Positions 50,655 to 61,974 of a DNA stretch of 64,000 bases are shown piece after piece. Numbering within the stretch: position 1 is the stretch's first letter; the number at the start of each line of letters is the position of its first letter. The notes below the pieces were generated by a model. It made no database searches. It had not been told where the DNA came from and worked only from the letters and a program-made list of their open reading frames with translations. Origin of the DNA: Styela clava (taxonomy: Eukaryota; Chordata; Ascidiacea; Stolidobranchia; Styelidae); contig NC_135259.1 in the NCBI RefSeq assembly GCF_964204865.1, positions 3,348,001-3,412,000 on the forward strand, written 5' to 3'. Both the position numbers and the translations under genes were made by a program.

Positions 50655-52045
50655 ACAAAAGTTAACAATAGTCTCCCTCATGGCAATACATAAAAAATAA
50701 TACTGCATTGAATTCCATGGAAATGGCCTAATCAAATTCTGATAATCGATGCCGATAAAACTGATGATAATGACATCCACATATAGAAATTTTCAATCCG
50801 TGATATGAAAGCAACTTTGGTAATGAATATAGATATATGATATAGGGCTCAAGCTATGAATTCATTCGAATTTTGATATCATTAAACTTCCATACGTTAT
50901 TAAAATATTCTGAAATAAATATTGGGAAATTGATTCGATTTCCGCTAGTCGAGTATTTTTGGTGGAAGTTGGAAGTTCGTGATCGGTATTTGGTAAATTC
51001 TATTCAAGGATATTCTATTCATTATCTTTATAACAGCTATTATGGGCCATATTGGCGGATGTGGGATCCAAATGAGGTATTTTATACAATTACAGTTTTT
51101 TTGGAAGTGGAGTTTAGCTGTGACTCGTACGAATCACCGTTAGAACAAGCGACGCGATCGCTTCATAATTATTAGCCAATCACATGGGTTTATAAATAAT
51201 CAGTGTTCTTCAACCTTTTTGTTATTGTGGAACCCCTGATATAATTTTTCGTTTCTTATGGAACCCCAATTAACAAAATCAAGGAAAAAAACACGAAATA
51301 CACAAAAAGCTGAACAACAACTCAAGTTTGTAGTATATACTCTCTCTAGTCACGAGCAATATCTACATACTTTGAACATCATGTAAATATGGTGCAACAA
51401 TAGCGTTCTTGTTAGTTGTTAATAACAATGACTAAAGTAACGCAACAACCGAAAGTATTTATGTTTTGTCTATTAACTGCACTGTGACTAAACCCTCTGT
51501 TTAACCCTAGGGTTCCGAGGAACTCCTAAGGAACCCTATAAACTCACGGAACCCAACTGCATGTATTGCGGAACCCTAGGGTTGAAGAGCACTGGACTTT
51601 ATGATCACGTGATTTAAGTTATTTGACGAGATTCACAGAGCATCGCATTATATTATCATTTTAACCATACACCCACTCGAATTTCAGCCATGAGTGACTG
51701 TAAAAAACAATATTATTGTCTGATCGAACATTATGTCGTTGAAATGAACTACTAATATTTTACTTGGTGCCCACTTCAGTTATAATGCATCTTCTCATTG
51801 CCCAAACACTATAACTGACATTAGTTCTCGGGAAACTATTCTTCCTATAAATATTCGAAATTTGTCGGTATGCACTTTTTTCGTTATACTACCGAGACCG
51901 GCAATATTCGACAGACCAAGAAAATGAACATAAACTTTAGGAGTTATGGTCTATCAACATTTCTCCGAAAGCACAAATGAATGTGAAGTGTGTAGTGCTA
52001 GTTGTTAGTTGAATTTTTGAATTGAACTTTTTGATTTCTAAATAC
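50655..52045 (-). repeat. Foldback cluster, copy A (inverted)
   Basis: The reverse complement of this stretch matches 53705-54832 (copy B), with several internal deletions and a 394-bp hAT insertion at 51201-51594. Shared blocks include ATTTTACTTGGTGCCCAC, GATAATGACATCCACATATA and CCATATTGGCGGATG. The reading frame that is open in copies B and C is broken here. Confidence 0.85.
51201..51594. mobile_element. hAT MITE inserted in copy A
   Basis: It begins CAGTGTTCTTCAACCTTTTT and ends GGGTTGAAGAGCACTG, so the reversed right end is CAGTGCTCTTCAACC. Repeated GGAACCC/AACCCTAGGGTT motifs lie inside. The related copies B and C lack it at the corresponding site (near 54320 and 56105), which gives natural empty sites. 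The 8-bp duplication is not clear. Confidence 0.8.
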
Positions 52046-52752
52046 AAGAATATAACGTAGTAAAAGATTTTTTGCAATATGTAAAAAACAGAATATTACA
52101 TCATATTATGTCGTCACACACACATTATATATTCCCTCTCTCCCTGTCAGAAATCATTGGCACGCCACTACCAGTATTTTATACTCATCAACGTACGCAA
52201 ATAGTTTCAATGACATGTATAAAATAGCAGAAATATATTGTTGGATACAACGTTGATCTATCAAGCAAAGACAATGCATAACGTAACATTTATGCTGCCA
52301 AGGCTATTATTTTCATTTATTTCAAACATCTCTGTGGGCTTTATGAAATTCGTTTTACACTTTGAAGTTTTGTGTGGTAATGCAACCATAGTGTTCCTGT
52401 TTATGTTTTGTATATATATTTTTTTTCTTGTTTATAAAATGAGCTGATTTTTTATTCGATGCGGTTTCGCCTGGCCTGAGAATTGTGTTAACGTCCAAAG
52501 TTGTATTATGGGACTCCAACCATCCATAACACGTGCTAGAGAAAATGTATCTCTTGCTGGAGGTCGGCTGCTTTTCAGTCGTGTCTGATGCTTCTGCTAT
52601 TTAAAGAATCGAGTCTCTGTTTTCAATAAATAACCAATCCGGAATCTTGGGTCTTCTGATCTTACAACCACAGTAGCAAAAACTCATCTGTGATAATGGC
52701 GACCACGCCGGGATTTCGATACAAAACTGTGAGAGACGTCATCAAGATTAAA

Positions 52753-54330
52753 ACGAGAATATCGGTCAGAAACCGTAGACTTATCGATCGAAAGTTAGGG
52801 GAACCCCCAAAACAGCGTTCTTACTCCATAGTGACACCTTGTGTCCCATCACTAATTAATTATTAACTCGCTAATTATACGACATAATTCATCCAAAATT
52901 AATGAACTTCTGGTCCGACATATGATGAATGCACATGCAAAATCTGGAGCAAATTCAATCTCGCTTTCGTGGGATATCGCGTGCATCTAACAGACAGACA
53001 GACAGACAAACAAACAGACAAATACCTATCAACATACTTACCGATTAAAATCGATAAGTAATTAGCGCAGCGTGTGGCGGTGCCGCAATCGCATTCCAGC
53101 CATCTGGTGGCCAGACTACCGGCCCACACCATGTATTTAAAAACATCGTCCTGTAAAATAATTTCATGAATCAAAAAGCTATGTACCTCCTTAACAAATG
53201 TACATTCTTTGAAACTTTATGCTTGCCCTAAACCTATCGTGGATAATCTTATTTGATTTTCCTCGTAATAAATCATTTTATATATATCAATGAGACTATT
53301 TGGGTACACGTTTATTGCGCGTAGGATACCAGTAGTGGCGTACCAAGAATTTCTGAAGGGAGAGGGGCATTTATATTTGAAAAATGTGTGACGACATAAT
53401 ATTCTGTATTGTACATCATGCGAAAAATCCATTACGACGTCATATTATTGTTTTTGAAATGCATTATGACGTTTGATAAATTTTAATTTTCCACGAAATT
53501 TATTATGACATCATAATTGGATTTCTACATTTGTTCATTATACAAAATTGCAGTTATAAGGAACATTGCTCACTATGCAAGTCGATTTGGAAATTGAAAA
53601 CAATTAAGTAGTCCAAAGCAGCATTAAGTCGTCATGTAACCTAAAACATGACGTCATAATACACGTTCCTATTCGCGGGCGACGGGTCTTCTGCTCGTAA
53701 ATTAGAAAATACCTATTTAGAGATTAAAAAATTCAATAACTAGCACTACACACATTTGTGCTTCGGAGAGATGTTGATAGTTTTTTCTCAAAGATGTGAA
53801 AAAATCCTAAAGACTGAGATGCTATGATGTCACATATTCAGGTATATATCCGAAATAACTCTAAAATCTGATTTTTTTACTGTTCCTGACAAAGATTGGA
53901 ATAAAGTTTTGAAAGATTTATCAAATATCTTTATCTGATGCCTGAAGTTTATGTTCATTTACTTGGTCTGGCGAATACTGTCGGTCTCGGAAACACAACG
54001 AAAATATTGCATAACGACAAATTTCGAATATGAATAGGAAGAATAAATTCAAAAAATGTGTTGAGCATGACTCTAATTTTCACATTTATAAACTTGTTTG
54101 ATCCATTTTCCCGAGAACTAGTCTCTGTTATCGTGTTTGGGCGAGGAGAAGATTATTATAACCGGAGTGGGCACCAAGTAAAATATTAGTAATTCATTTC
54201 AACGACATAATGTTTGATCAGACAGGAATATCGTTTTTAACAGCCACACATGGCTGAAATCAAGTCAGTGTATGTTTACATTGATAAATATCACGCGATG
54301 CTCTGTGATCTTGTAAAACGCCTCATATCA
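52753..54330 (+). repeat. Left arm of a large foldback element (includes most of copy B)
   Basis: The outer end ACGAGAATATCGGTCAGAAA matches, in reverse, the end of the right arm at 57237. The arms pair at 52753-53065 with 56965-57237 and at 53560-54330 with 56090-56905. A GACA-rich simple repeat (52991-53025) in this arm faces TG/TC repeats in the other. Copy B continues beyond this arm to about 54832. Confidence 0.8.
53914..54189 (+). pseudogene. ORF remnant in copy B of the foldback repeat
   Basis: The frame runs through LMPEVYVHLLGL, GLGNTTKILHNDKFRI, a stop, NSKNVLSMTLIFTFIN and GRGEDYYNRSGHQVKY to TAG at 54187-54189. It matches the intact minus-strand ORF of copy C with about ten replacements over 84 codons and one premature stop. 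No known domain is recognised. Confidence 0.45.
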
Positions 54331-54930
54331 CGTGTTCATAGAAACCCATGTGATTGGCTGATAATTAGGAAGCGATCGTGTCGCTTGTTCAAACTCGTAC
54401 GAGTCACAGCTAAACTCTATTTCCAACAAAAATGTGATTTGGATCTCCTACATCCGCCAATATGGCCCATAATATCTCTTATAAAGATGATGAATAGAAT
54501 ATCCTTCAATTGAATTTACCAAATACCGTTCACGAACTTCCAACTTTCACCAAAAAATAATCGACTAGCGGAAATCAAACCAATTTTCCAATATATATTT
54601 CAGGATATATCCATAGCGTATGGAATTTTAATGATATCAAATTTGAATAGAAATACAGTTAAAGGTTAATCCCAAGCTTTCTTTCATATCACGGATTGAA
54701 AATTTCTATATGTGGATGTCATTATCATCAGTTTAATTGGCATCGATTATCAGAATTTGATTAGGCCATTTCCACGGAATTCAATGTAGTATTTTTTTTA
54801 TGTGTCGCTAACTAGGACGACTATTGTTAACTTTTTTCAAAGAATCGGATGTACATTATGAGTATAGTGTATATAGCAAAAGATTTCACCGTGGCATGTA
54901 AAATTTGAGAAACAGTCATATATATATATA

Positions 54931-55110
54931 CAGTGATGGGATCCAGCCGGTTCGCACCGGTTCTATAGAAGCGCCTCACGGAATTTTATGAGATCAGCGA
55001 ACCGGTTAGAATTACTGGTTACTGTCAATTTTCTGTTTGTAACAGAACTGGCTCAAAAAATATGACTTCTGTGAAGGAACCGGCTGACAAAAAAATTGAA
55101 TCTACCACTG
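54931..55110. mobile_element. Short hAT MITE with TATATATA TSD
   Basis: The 180-bp element starts CAGTGATGGGATCCAGCCGG and ends TTGAATCTACCACTG, flanked by TATATATA on both sides. Internal AACCGGTT motifs repeat. The terminus CAGTGGTGGGATTCAGCCGG is a familiar form among animal hAT MITEs. It lies in the loop between the two arms of the foldback. Confidence 0.85.
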
Positions 55111-55589
55111 TATATATATACAATTATAAGTCATCATTTTAATGAATAAGCACAAGTCACCCACGGATATTAGCACTCATGAACATTCGTACCGATGGAC
55201 ATTTACACCCACTCATTGTACCCCTGAACATATATCGCCACGTACAATTGCATCCACGCCACGGCCATTCGTACCATGTGACCACAAGATAGTGCTTTCT
55301 TGTAGCCATTTTGATGATTGTTTTCGTGATATGTTTTAAAAATCTTGCAGGCCTGCGAAAATACGAAGAAGCATTGAAAACTATTCGAGAAGTGACGTTC
55401 TCTGAATTTGTGGGCGGTGCAATTAAGTCATGAGCGACGAAAAGTGTAAAGACCTAATTCAACACAAGCAGTACAGGATGAGTCAAAGACGATAACAAGT
55501 TTTGCAAATTTAATTCTGCTACGAATCGAACACAAGTTGGTCTACAGACTCAGAAAACTCACTATATAGTCTTAACAAACGTACATCGT

Positions 55590-56040
55590 TAAAAATTTTA
55601 TGCCTACCTTTAACCTATCTTGGATAATCTGATTTAGTTTTTATCGTAAAATACCATTTTATATATATCAATGAGACTATTTGGGTACACGTTTAATGCG
55701 CGTAGGATACCAGTAGTGGCGTACCAAGAATTTCTGAAGGGAGAGGGGCATTTATAATTGAAAAATGTGTGACGATATAATATTCTGTATTGTACATATT
55801 GCAAAAATTCATTACGACGTCATATTGTTGTTTTAGAAATGCATTATGACGTTTAAGGAACGTTTAACTTTTCACGAAATTTATTATGACATCATAATTG
55901 GATTTCTACATTTTTGTTCATTATACAGAATTGCAGTTATCAGGAACATTGCTTTCTACGCAAGTCGATTTGGAAATTGAAAACAAGTAAGGAGTTTAAA
56001 GCTGTATTAAGTCGTCATGTAACCAAAAACATGACGGCAT
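55590..56040 (+). repeat. Foldback cluster, direct partial copy of 53190-53660
   Basis: Same orientation as copy B and highly similar, including ATCAATGAGACTATTTGGGT and GATACCAGTAGTGGCGTACC. It joins at about 56040 to a segment in the opposite orientation, so copy C is a head-to-head rearrangement. Confidence 0.85.
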
Positions 56041-56089
56041 AATACACAATTTTGGAAATAGAGTTTAGCTGTGACTCGTACGAGCTTGA

Positions 56090-57237
56090 ACAAGCGACGA
56101 TCACGTGGGTTTATATGATCACGTGATATGAGGCGTTTTACAAGATCACAGAGCATCGCGTGATATTTATCAATTTAAACATACACTGACTTGATTTCAG
56201 CCATGTGTGGCTGTTGAAAACGATATTCCTGTCTGATCAAACATGATGTCGTTCAAATGAATTATTAATATTTTACTTGGTGCCCACTCCGGTAATAATA
56301 ATCTTCTCCTCGCCCAAACACTATAACAGACATTAGTTCTCGGGAAAATGGATCAAACGAGTTTATAAATGTGAAAATTAGAGTCATGCCCAACACATTT
56401 TTTGAATTTATTCCTCCTATAAATATTCGATATTTGTCGTTATGCAATATTTTCGTTGTGTTTCCGAGACCGACAATATTCGACAGACCAAGTAAATGAA
56501 CATAAACTTCAGGCATCAGATAAAGATATTTGATAAATCTTTTTTCCAATCTTTGTCAGAAATAGTAAAAAAGTCAGATTTTAGAGTTATTTCGGATGTA
56601 TACCTAAATATGTGACATCATAGCATCTCAGTCTTTAGGATTTTTTCACATCTTTGAGAAAAAACTATCAACATCTCTCCGAAGCACAAATGTGTGTAGT
56701 GCTAGTTATTGAATTTTTTAATCTCTAAATAGGTGTTTTCTAATTTAAAAGCAAAAGACCCGTCGCCCGCGACTAGGAAAGTGTATTATGACGTCATGTT
56801 TTAGGTTACAGGACGACTTAATGCTGCTTTGGTCTACTTCATTGTTTTCAATTTCCAAATAGACTTGCGTAGTGAGCAATGTTCCTTATTGTTACATCGA
56901 GAATCGCATTCACTTGATTTTTTGTATTGACTTAAACATTGCGTCCGTTTAACTTGTGTACTAATTACTTATCGATCTTAAGATCGGTAAGTATATTGAT
57001 AGGTATTTGTATGTATGTCTGTGTGTGTGTGTGTCTGTTAGATGAACGCGATATCTCACGAACGCGTAATTGAATCTGCTCCAAATTTTGCATGTGCATG
57101 CACCTTACCTCGGACCAGACGCCTATCAATTAATGGGTATAATAATAATGGGTTAATTATGTCGTATAATTAGCGAGTTATTAACTATTTACCGATCTAA
57201 GATCGATAAGTCTTCGGTCTCCGACCGATATTCTCGT
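56090..57237 (-). repeat. Right arm of the foldback element (copy C)
   Basis: Reverse complement of 53560-54330 (at 56090-56905) and of 52753-53065 (at 56965-57237). It ends CGACCGATATTCTCGT, the partner of the left outer end. It contains a (TG)n run at about 57017-57032. Confidence 0.85.
56265..56549 (-). CDS. Unidentified ORF in copy C of the foldback repeat, 94 codons
   Basis: The ORF carries PEVYVHLLGLSNIVGLGNTT, IFIGGINSKNVLGMTLIF and GRGEDYYYRSGHQVKY before its stop at 56265. The first codon of this frame at 56549 is TTG (minus strand), not ATG, so a start is uncertain; an in-frame ATG occurs at the MPEVY position. The same frame is recognisable in copy B and, more decayed, in copy A. 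This could mark a coding segment of the repeat's parent element, or simply recent shared ancestry. I do not recognise a family. Confidence 0.3.
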   Translation of the reverse strand: MEKRFIKYLYLMPEVYVHLLGLSNIVGLGNTTKILHNDKYRIFIGGINSKNVLGMTLIFTFINSFDPFSRELMSVIVFGRGEDYYYRSGHQVKY

Positions 57238-58053
57238 TTATTTGTTATTGTTGACGCCGTAATTTCTCATGATTGACAGTGTCCTTCCACACACTTTGTT
57301 ACGAAACAATTGAGAGGGTCTTCGTGGCAATTGCTTGCCCAGACATGTCTCGCTTAGACAGGGATAGTTTCGGTAATTTGTTTTAGATAGCGCTTTATTT
57401 TTGCAGAGAATGGCGCTCGTTTCGTTGTAGTTTGTAAATAAGTTAAAATTGTTCAGCAACCTTGGCTTACTGGTTTGACTGTAGGACGATCAAATAATGT
57501 AGATTATGGCTGCCCCACATAGGCCTAGTTTAAGGATATTTTATGAGCATTAGATTGCCTTTGTGCTTGTTTTTACAGTCGTTCATTCAAACAGAAAATT
57601 TGCAACCAACAACCAGAAAATGCATAAATACAAAACTCCAAGAGCTGATATTCTATATTAGAAATTCATCACAAGCAGTTTTTGATTTTCTCCATCCAAG
57701 ACTTTCCTAACAATTGATCAGTCAATATTTTGTAAATTGTACAACCACAAGTCACCATAAGAAAATAACAAAATCGATTGAAAATGGACTATGTGACAAC
57801 ACACATTGTAAATGACAAATATGATTGCAAATAAGTTGATTATCGTTACAATTGTCGTCTGTACAGAAATTCTCCTATTTATTCCATACAACAGCTTTTT
57901 ACAGCTGAAACTGTTTTTTTAGCTATAGGTGGGATGATTTGTACACGCTTCTTCACCTCAGTCGCAACGTTTTTTCAATCGTCATACTTCACTAGTTATT
58001 ATTGAACAAATTTATTCGCTAGGTTACAGCATATCACTTCTTCGCAATTGTTA
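57238..58053. other. Downstream region of EBP2
   Basis: AT-rich, presumably containing the EBP2 3' UTR at its upper end. Minus-strand AATAAA hexamers at 58016-58011 and 57893-57888 are candidate poly(A) signals, 40 and 160 nt past the stop codon. No other gene is supported. Confidence 0.5.
58011..58016 (-). terminator. Candidate poly(A) signal of EBP2
   Basis: AATAAA on the minus strand about 40 nt after the EBP2 stop codon, a good position for a short 3' UTR. A second hexamer lies at 57893-57888. Confidence 0.45.
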
Positions 58054-61000
58054 TCATTTGTTCCTATTTTTCATCTGTTGTCTTTTACCTTTACCAGGTC
58101 GTTTGTTGTTAAAATTCTTTTTACCCTATAAAATAAACATTGTTAGGTAGCTGAATTTTGGTATTGTTCTATTGTTCTAATTAACACTACTAATAATAAA
58201 AAAAAAACTTAAAAAAATAAATCTAATCTATAAACTTTTTTCATTTATCCACTTCATACTCGTTATTCTATCATCACACAAAATATAATTAAGGGATGCC
58301 AATGTCCCTATAGTTCGCTGTTACAGAAGTATACTTTAAAATTAATTGCATAGCATAATGATTTCACACTGAAAATAGCAAATTTTACATAAAAAATAGC
58401 CAATTTCACATCCTACTGGACGGAATTTTTTTTAATTTCAAACTGAAATCAGTGATAATACGTAGCCTTCTACAAATGAAAAAAAGCAGAATAAAAGCAA
58501 AAAAAGAACTCACTCTGGGTTGTTTGAACCCTGAAACATCATTCACACTTTTCACAGTATTTGATTTCATTCCTTTCTTCTTACCACCAAAACCAAATTT
58601 TTTATTACGAAAGGTTCTGCTTTTCTTTCTGCAATGAAACAACATTATCTTTAAATTTTATAAGCAAAATTCAACAAACCCTGTATTTTGAACATCAAGC
58701 ACCGCAATTTCATTTATACCAAAGCCTGGAGGAATTCACACAGGAAAATGACAATTGGACTTAGCATCCAGGTAACAAAGATTACCGTGAAAACAATCAT
58801 GAATGAAAATCATGGCCTCCTAAACAGCCTGTGAAATAAAACTGAATTTTGTGAAAAAAATAGGATTCATATTTATAAAAATACTTATACTTCTTCTTTA
58901 TCATGTCATATAGATATTAGATACCTTACCTTTGTTGTTCGACTTTTTGTAGTTGAGATTTCTTGCCAGGTTTTACTTCCCTCTCATCATCCAGAAAATC
59001 CATGCTGTCTGTTTTCCCTGAAAATAGTTTAATATAGCTAAGCATTGGGTGATGGCCACAAGTATTTCTCAAAAAAGCTCAAGTGACAATATGTTATTAG
59101 TGCGTCATGTCATAACATGGGCCTTACAATATAATATAGTCCACTTTAAGGCTACTCAACTGGCAGACCGCAGTCCGAACCTTTCGAGTATTTGATTCAA
59201 GCCGCACCTAATTCTTTATTTTGCATCATTAGCCCCACTTTTGAAGTTCCCTTTTATGAAATGACTTTTATAGTTTTGAATATATATGTAAAGAACTATA
59301 ACACCATAATAAACAATCTTGATTAGCTAATAATCATTAGTGTGCGAATAAGGATGCCGAATATAATTTCTGGAAAGACCAGACCCAAATGATTTTGAAG
59401 TTTTGTATGCGGATCTTCGATGAAAATAGTTGAGTAGTCCTGATCTACTTAACGGGAATGGAATGAACCAGACTACAATTATATGCTTGTGATTCCAAGT
59501 TTTCAATGATAACAAAATTAAGAATAATGCCTAGAAGTCAGTTTTTTCATTAAAATTTGTTGCAATGCAACAAAATAATCCATGCCATTGAATATTAAAA
59601 AAGCAACATGGAAATTTGTGAGCAAATACTGAAAGAGAACTCTGGCTGGAATTAGGTTATTCATATGCACATATTCCTTTTTATAACATTGTTTATTTCA
59701 AACCTTTTCGAAATTTTTTCACACTGTCTAAAATTTCCCTTTTCTTTTTCTTTCGCTCTAGTTCAACAGCTTGCTGCACTTTCTTTCCATATTTCTTTAA
59801 CTTCAGTTGATTTCTATATTTTTCTGCAGATTCTTTACGTCGTTGTAAACTCAGAAGTTTTTGACGAACCTGGATGTAAAAAATATCACTACATGACAAA
59901 TGGTAACATTATTAACAGGCCATCAATCACAATTTAATTTGACAGTCAAGTAGTCTAAATATGTCAAAAAGCTGAAAAGATACGATTATCTTGTAAGTGT
60001 GCTAATATTTTTGGGATGAAAATTTCTTTTTAAAAAGTATTTTTCCCATGTGTCAAATGCACAAAAGCAAAAAGTACATATCACAATGCTGTACCTTTTT
60101 CATGTGATCATCTTTTTTAGCCATCTCAGCAAAATAATCCTCTGGTCTTACAGTGGAAATATTAGCAATTTTCAGTAGAGGAATTGCCTTTAATACAGCA
60201 TCTTTTGCTTGTGTTAGAAACATGAGTTCCCGTTTAAAGTCATTGTGAACAGTAAATAGTCTGCTTTGTGCCTGTGCCTGAGCTTCAGCAGCACTTAATC
60301 CCTCTTCAAACATTTCATCAGTTTCTGTAATAAATGCAGGATTTACATATTTATCTTGGATTTCTGGGGATGAGAGATGGTGATAAGACGGCGTAATCAT
60401 ATGGCATACCACGGCCGTGTCCTGTATGAGATCAGTTATTCGTTCAGATGCATCGACTTGATGGCAGAGGAAGCCATAACCAACCAAGCAGTTACGCTAA
60501 CCCCCTATGGCGGTGAGGAGTCCAGCAATTCTTTTGCACATAATTAATCCTCACAGAATTAAAAAATGAAAACCCACGTAGGGTAATCAGAGGTGCAGGG
60601 GTCAACGATGCACCACACCACTGAGCAACAAGGAATGAATATTGGCAATACATAACTAGAAAGTTTAACAAGCTGTTGTTATATTGTTGATCTTGGTACA
60701 AATAAATATACCATATTTTGACTTCACCAATATTGCTTAACACTGTTAATGAGTACAATAATAAATGAGTGGAGGTGCAGCAAAGCAATGAAGAGTATAG
60801 GAAATTTCATCTGTATTGGGACTATCTTTTGCCATTTTGGTAGTAATATTTCAAATTATCATTATCAATAGATCTGTAGTTCTTAAAGCAAGAGCCAAAA
60901 CATTTTAATTAATACTTTTTAGCAGTGACGAATTGGGTATTCCTAGAATCCCAGTTTCGAAAAAGTTTGTAGGATACAATAGTTTAGCGCTAAGCACATA

Positions 61001-61565
61001 CTTGATCTTCTTTCTACTGTTATATCAAGCCTCTCTAACCAATCCATATCTTTCTGTTCAATTTCTTCTAATTTCTCCAGAATCCCATCCTAGAATAAAA
61101 GTAATAACTCCAGAATTATTGGAAAATTTAGTCATTTCAATCAAATGAAAACATTGCTGATGTCAAAATTTAATACTGAATTCGTTAACTTACCACATTA
61201 TTGACAGCTGGCCGCTCAGGTTTCGCTTCTGAATATAAGCCTGGTTTAAGCAAACCACTTTTGTAGGCAACTTGTAACTAGAAATGTAAATATAAAATGG
61301 ATTTGATTGTTATAATATAAGTCCAACAGATTTCGACATCACAATGGCATATTATTTGTCATAATACAATCGTAATTAATAATATGATCGTAATTATCGA
61401 ATTATAAATTTCAGTCTTTTGCGACATATTTTAATTAAAAAACTTATTAGATATATTCACCTCTCTGTCTGAATCATCAGAATCATCTTCTGCCAATCTT
61501 GGATGATGCAATTCATCTTCTTCACTTTCTTCCTCACTTGATGGATAATTTTCCTCTTCTGACAT
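58054..61565 (-). CDS. ebna1bp2: EBP2 (EBNA1BP2) rRNA-processing protein, 8 exons, 328 aa
   Basis: Exons (minus) are 61565-61461, 61277-61194, 61089-61002, 60363-60095, 59869-59704, 59017-58930, 58628-58514 and 58125-58054, totalling 987 nt with matching phase. The acidic N terminus (MSEEENYPSSEEESEEDELH) precedes YKSGLLKPGL and DMDWLERLDIT. Family blocks follow: FKRELMFLTQAKDAVLKAIP, VRPEDYFAEMAKKDDHMKK, KYGKKVQ and NKKFGFGGKKKGMKSNT. The C terminus is basic (GKKNFNNKRPGKGKRQQMKN). All blocks occur in the same order in human EBNA1BP2 (306 aa) and yeast Ebp2. EBP2 is a nucleolar assembly factor for the 60S ribosomal subunit, needed for 27S pre-rRNA processing. The extra residues are mainly in exon 4 (residues about 93-120, with an AEAQAQAQ run). 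The gene appears intact. The acceptor of exon 4 lies directly beside a SINE. Confidence 0.96.
59147..59442. mobile_element. hAT MITE in an EBP2 intron
   Basis: The left end TAAGGCTACTCAACTGGC and reversed right end CAGGACTACTCAACTAT are hAT-type termini of the CAGGGCTACTCAACTGG kind. Internal GACCGCAGTCCGAACC and GCGGATC motifs fit. The flanking 8-mers GTCCACTT and ATCTACTT agree at 6 of 8 positions. The 296-bp element lies between exons 59704-59869 and 58930-59017. Confidence 0.7.
60377..60632 (-). mobile_element. tRNA-derived SINE copy 1, abutting an EBP2 splice acceptor
   Basis: Read on the minus strand, the head TTGCTCAGTGGTGTGGTGC resembles a tRNA A-box region. CTCTGATTACCCTACGTGGG and a region corresponding to a B box follow. 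The tail contains CATATGATTACGCCGTCTTA then TCACC. Copy 2 at 61657-61862 matches over most of its length. The tail ends about 14 bp before the AG that begins exon 4 of EBP2, so the SINE supplies or nearly supplies the polypyrimidine tract. Confidence 0.7.
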
Positions 61566-61656
61566 CTTATTTCAGTATTTATATGAATTTGAAGAGATGA
61601 AAAGTAATCACACGATTTATTTTAAACAACCTGATAATAAACGGAACGTATAATAA

Positions 61657-61862
61657 GTTGTGATAAGATGGCTTAATCATATGGTGAACCACGGCCTCTC
61701 GTCAGGTTCAGGTCGTGTAAGGAATTAGTTAGCCAATAATTTGTTCCAAATGCATGAACTTGATTCTCTCACACATAGTTATTTCCACAGGACTCAAACT
61801 CGCAAACCCATGCAGAGTAATCAGAGATGCGTTGGTGAGTGTATTCCAAGCGCTCAGAACAT
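61657..61862 (-). mobile_element. tRNA-derived SINE copy 2, upstream of EBP2
   Basis: Minus-strand copy related to 60377-60632. It contains CTCTGATTACTCTGCATGGG then GAGTTTGAGTCCTG, which resembles a B box. Its tail is CATATGATTAAGCCATCTTA then TCACAAC. It lies about 90 bp upstream of the EBP2 start codon in the same orientation as the gene, possibly within its 5' UTR or promoter. Confidence 0.7.
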
Positions 61863-61974
61863 TGGTTCCTAAAGACGAAGTGAGGTCTGCAAAGCAACTT
61901 TGACTGTGACACAGAATTATAGATCTTTAGTAAAAAGCACTCATCAAAAAAACCATCCCCCACCACGTTTTAAA

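Noticed and set aside
50873..51175. 100-codon plus-strand ORF as a gene
   Set aside because: It is part of copy A of the foldback repeat, and the corresponding frame in copy B contains several stops.
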